Assembly: GCA_016302195.1 (NCBI GenBank)
Contig: JAEDOA010000104.1
Coordinates: 1-5,262, forward strand
Length of the DNA stretch: 5,262 bases
DNA from: Erysipelotrichaceae bacterium
GTDB lineage: Bacteria > Bacillota_I > Bacilli_A > Erysipelotrichales > Erysipelotrichaceae
Direction of reading: 5' to 3'
Positions 5,233 through 5,262 of the stretch are shown here, in pieces. The notes under the pieces were generated by a model that was not told where the DNA came from, made no database searches, and was given only the letters and a program-made list of their open reading frames with translations. Both the position numbers and the translations under genes were made by a program. Every line of letters starts with the position of its first letter. The first letter of the stretch is position 1.

Positions 5233-5257
5233 GAGGCAACTTGCTAGCAGCTGCCTC
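5233..5257 (+). terminator. Possible hairpin after the istB-like gene
   Basis: GAGGCA (5233-5238) is complementary to TGCCTC (5252-5257), with a 13-base loop containing GCTAGC. It lies 25 bases after the istB stop codon, and the window ends five bases later, so a T tract cannot be checked. Just before it is a 10-bp palindrome TGTAGCTACA (5213-5222). Either could be a transcription end or part of the element's terminal structure. Confidence 0.25.
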
Positions 5258-5262
5258 TAGTT

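Larger units (their letters stand above)
4475..5262 (+). mobile_element. Remnant of an IS21-family insertion sequence (istB side only)
   Basis: Intact IS21 elements carry istA (the integrase-like transposase) directly before or overlapping istB. Here istB-like coding begins abruptly and the 297 bases before it hold no trace of istA. The left limit is set where coding-like sequence appears to begin, just after an in-frame TAG at 4471-4473. The right end is not seen because the window stops 54 bases after the gene. The call rests on the IstB identification and the missing partner. Confidence 0.45.

Overview
The window is AT-rich (60-base stretches counted by hand run from about 27 to 50% G+C) and bacterial. 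It carries one tRNA gene with an encoded CCA end, one complete restriction-modification-type gene, one complete Fic-domain gene and the remains of an IS21-type transposition gene. tRNA-Trp, the Shine-Dalgarno sites and the IstB relative fit a low-GC proteobacterium. An anaerobic gut gammaproteobacterium such as a Succinivibrionaceae member is my guess, but the sequence does not prove it.

Layout: 1-316 is non-coding and ends in a good promoter for tRNA-Trp (317-392). 393-719 is non-coding and AT-rich. It holds a compact set of 13-base repeats in inverted and direct orientation (532-577), then a run of ATACTGT repeats just ahead of the first gene. 720-3518 encodes a 932-residue MmeI-like (type IIL/IIG) protein that joins nuclease, adenine methylase and target-recognition domains in one chain. 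A perfect 15-bp palindrome spans its stop codon and the stop codon of the convergent gene 3529-4194. That gene encodes a 221-residue Fic protein whose motif has Gln where the catalytic His is expected. 4195-4491 is a small regulatory region: two copies of ACAGTACTGTTAAA exactly 156 bp apart, a third interrupted palindrome near their midpoint, and candidate divergent promoters sharing a -35 region. 4492-5208 is an IstB-like AAA+ ATPase frame with no IstA partner and no proper start.

Interpretation: this looks like accessory DNA next to a tRNA gene. A self-contained restriction-modification protein and a Fic protein are packed tail to tail and bordered by IS21-like debris. The MmeI-like protein would methylate host DNA and cut unmethylated foreign DNA. 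The Fic protein may be a companion toxin or regulator of unknown activity. Nothing here proves the two work together, but the shared 3' palindrome and the TACTGT half-sites upstream of both genes make joint regulation worth testing.
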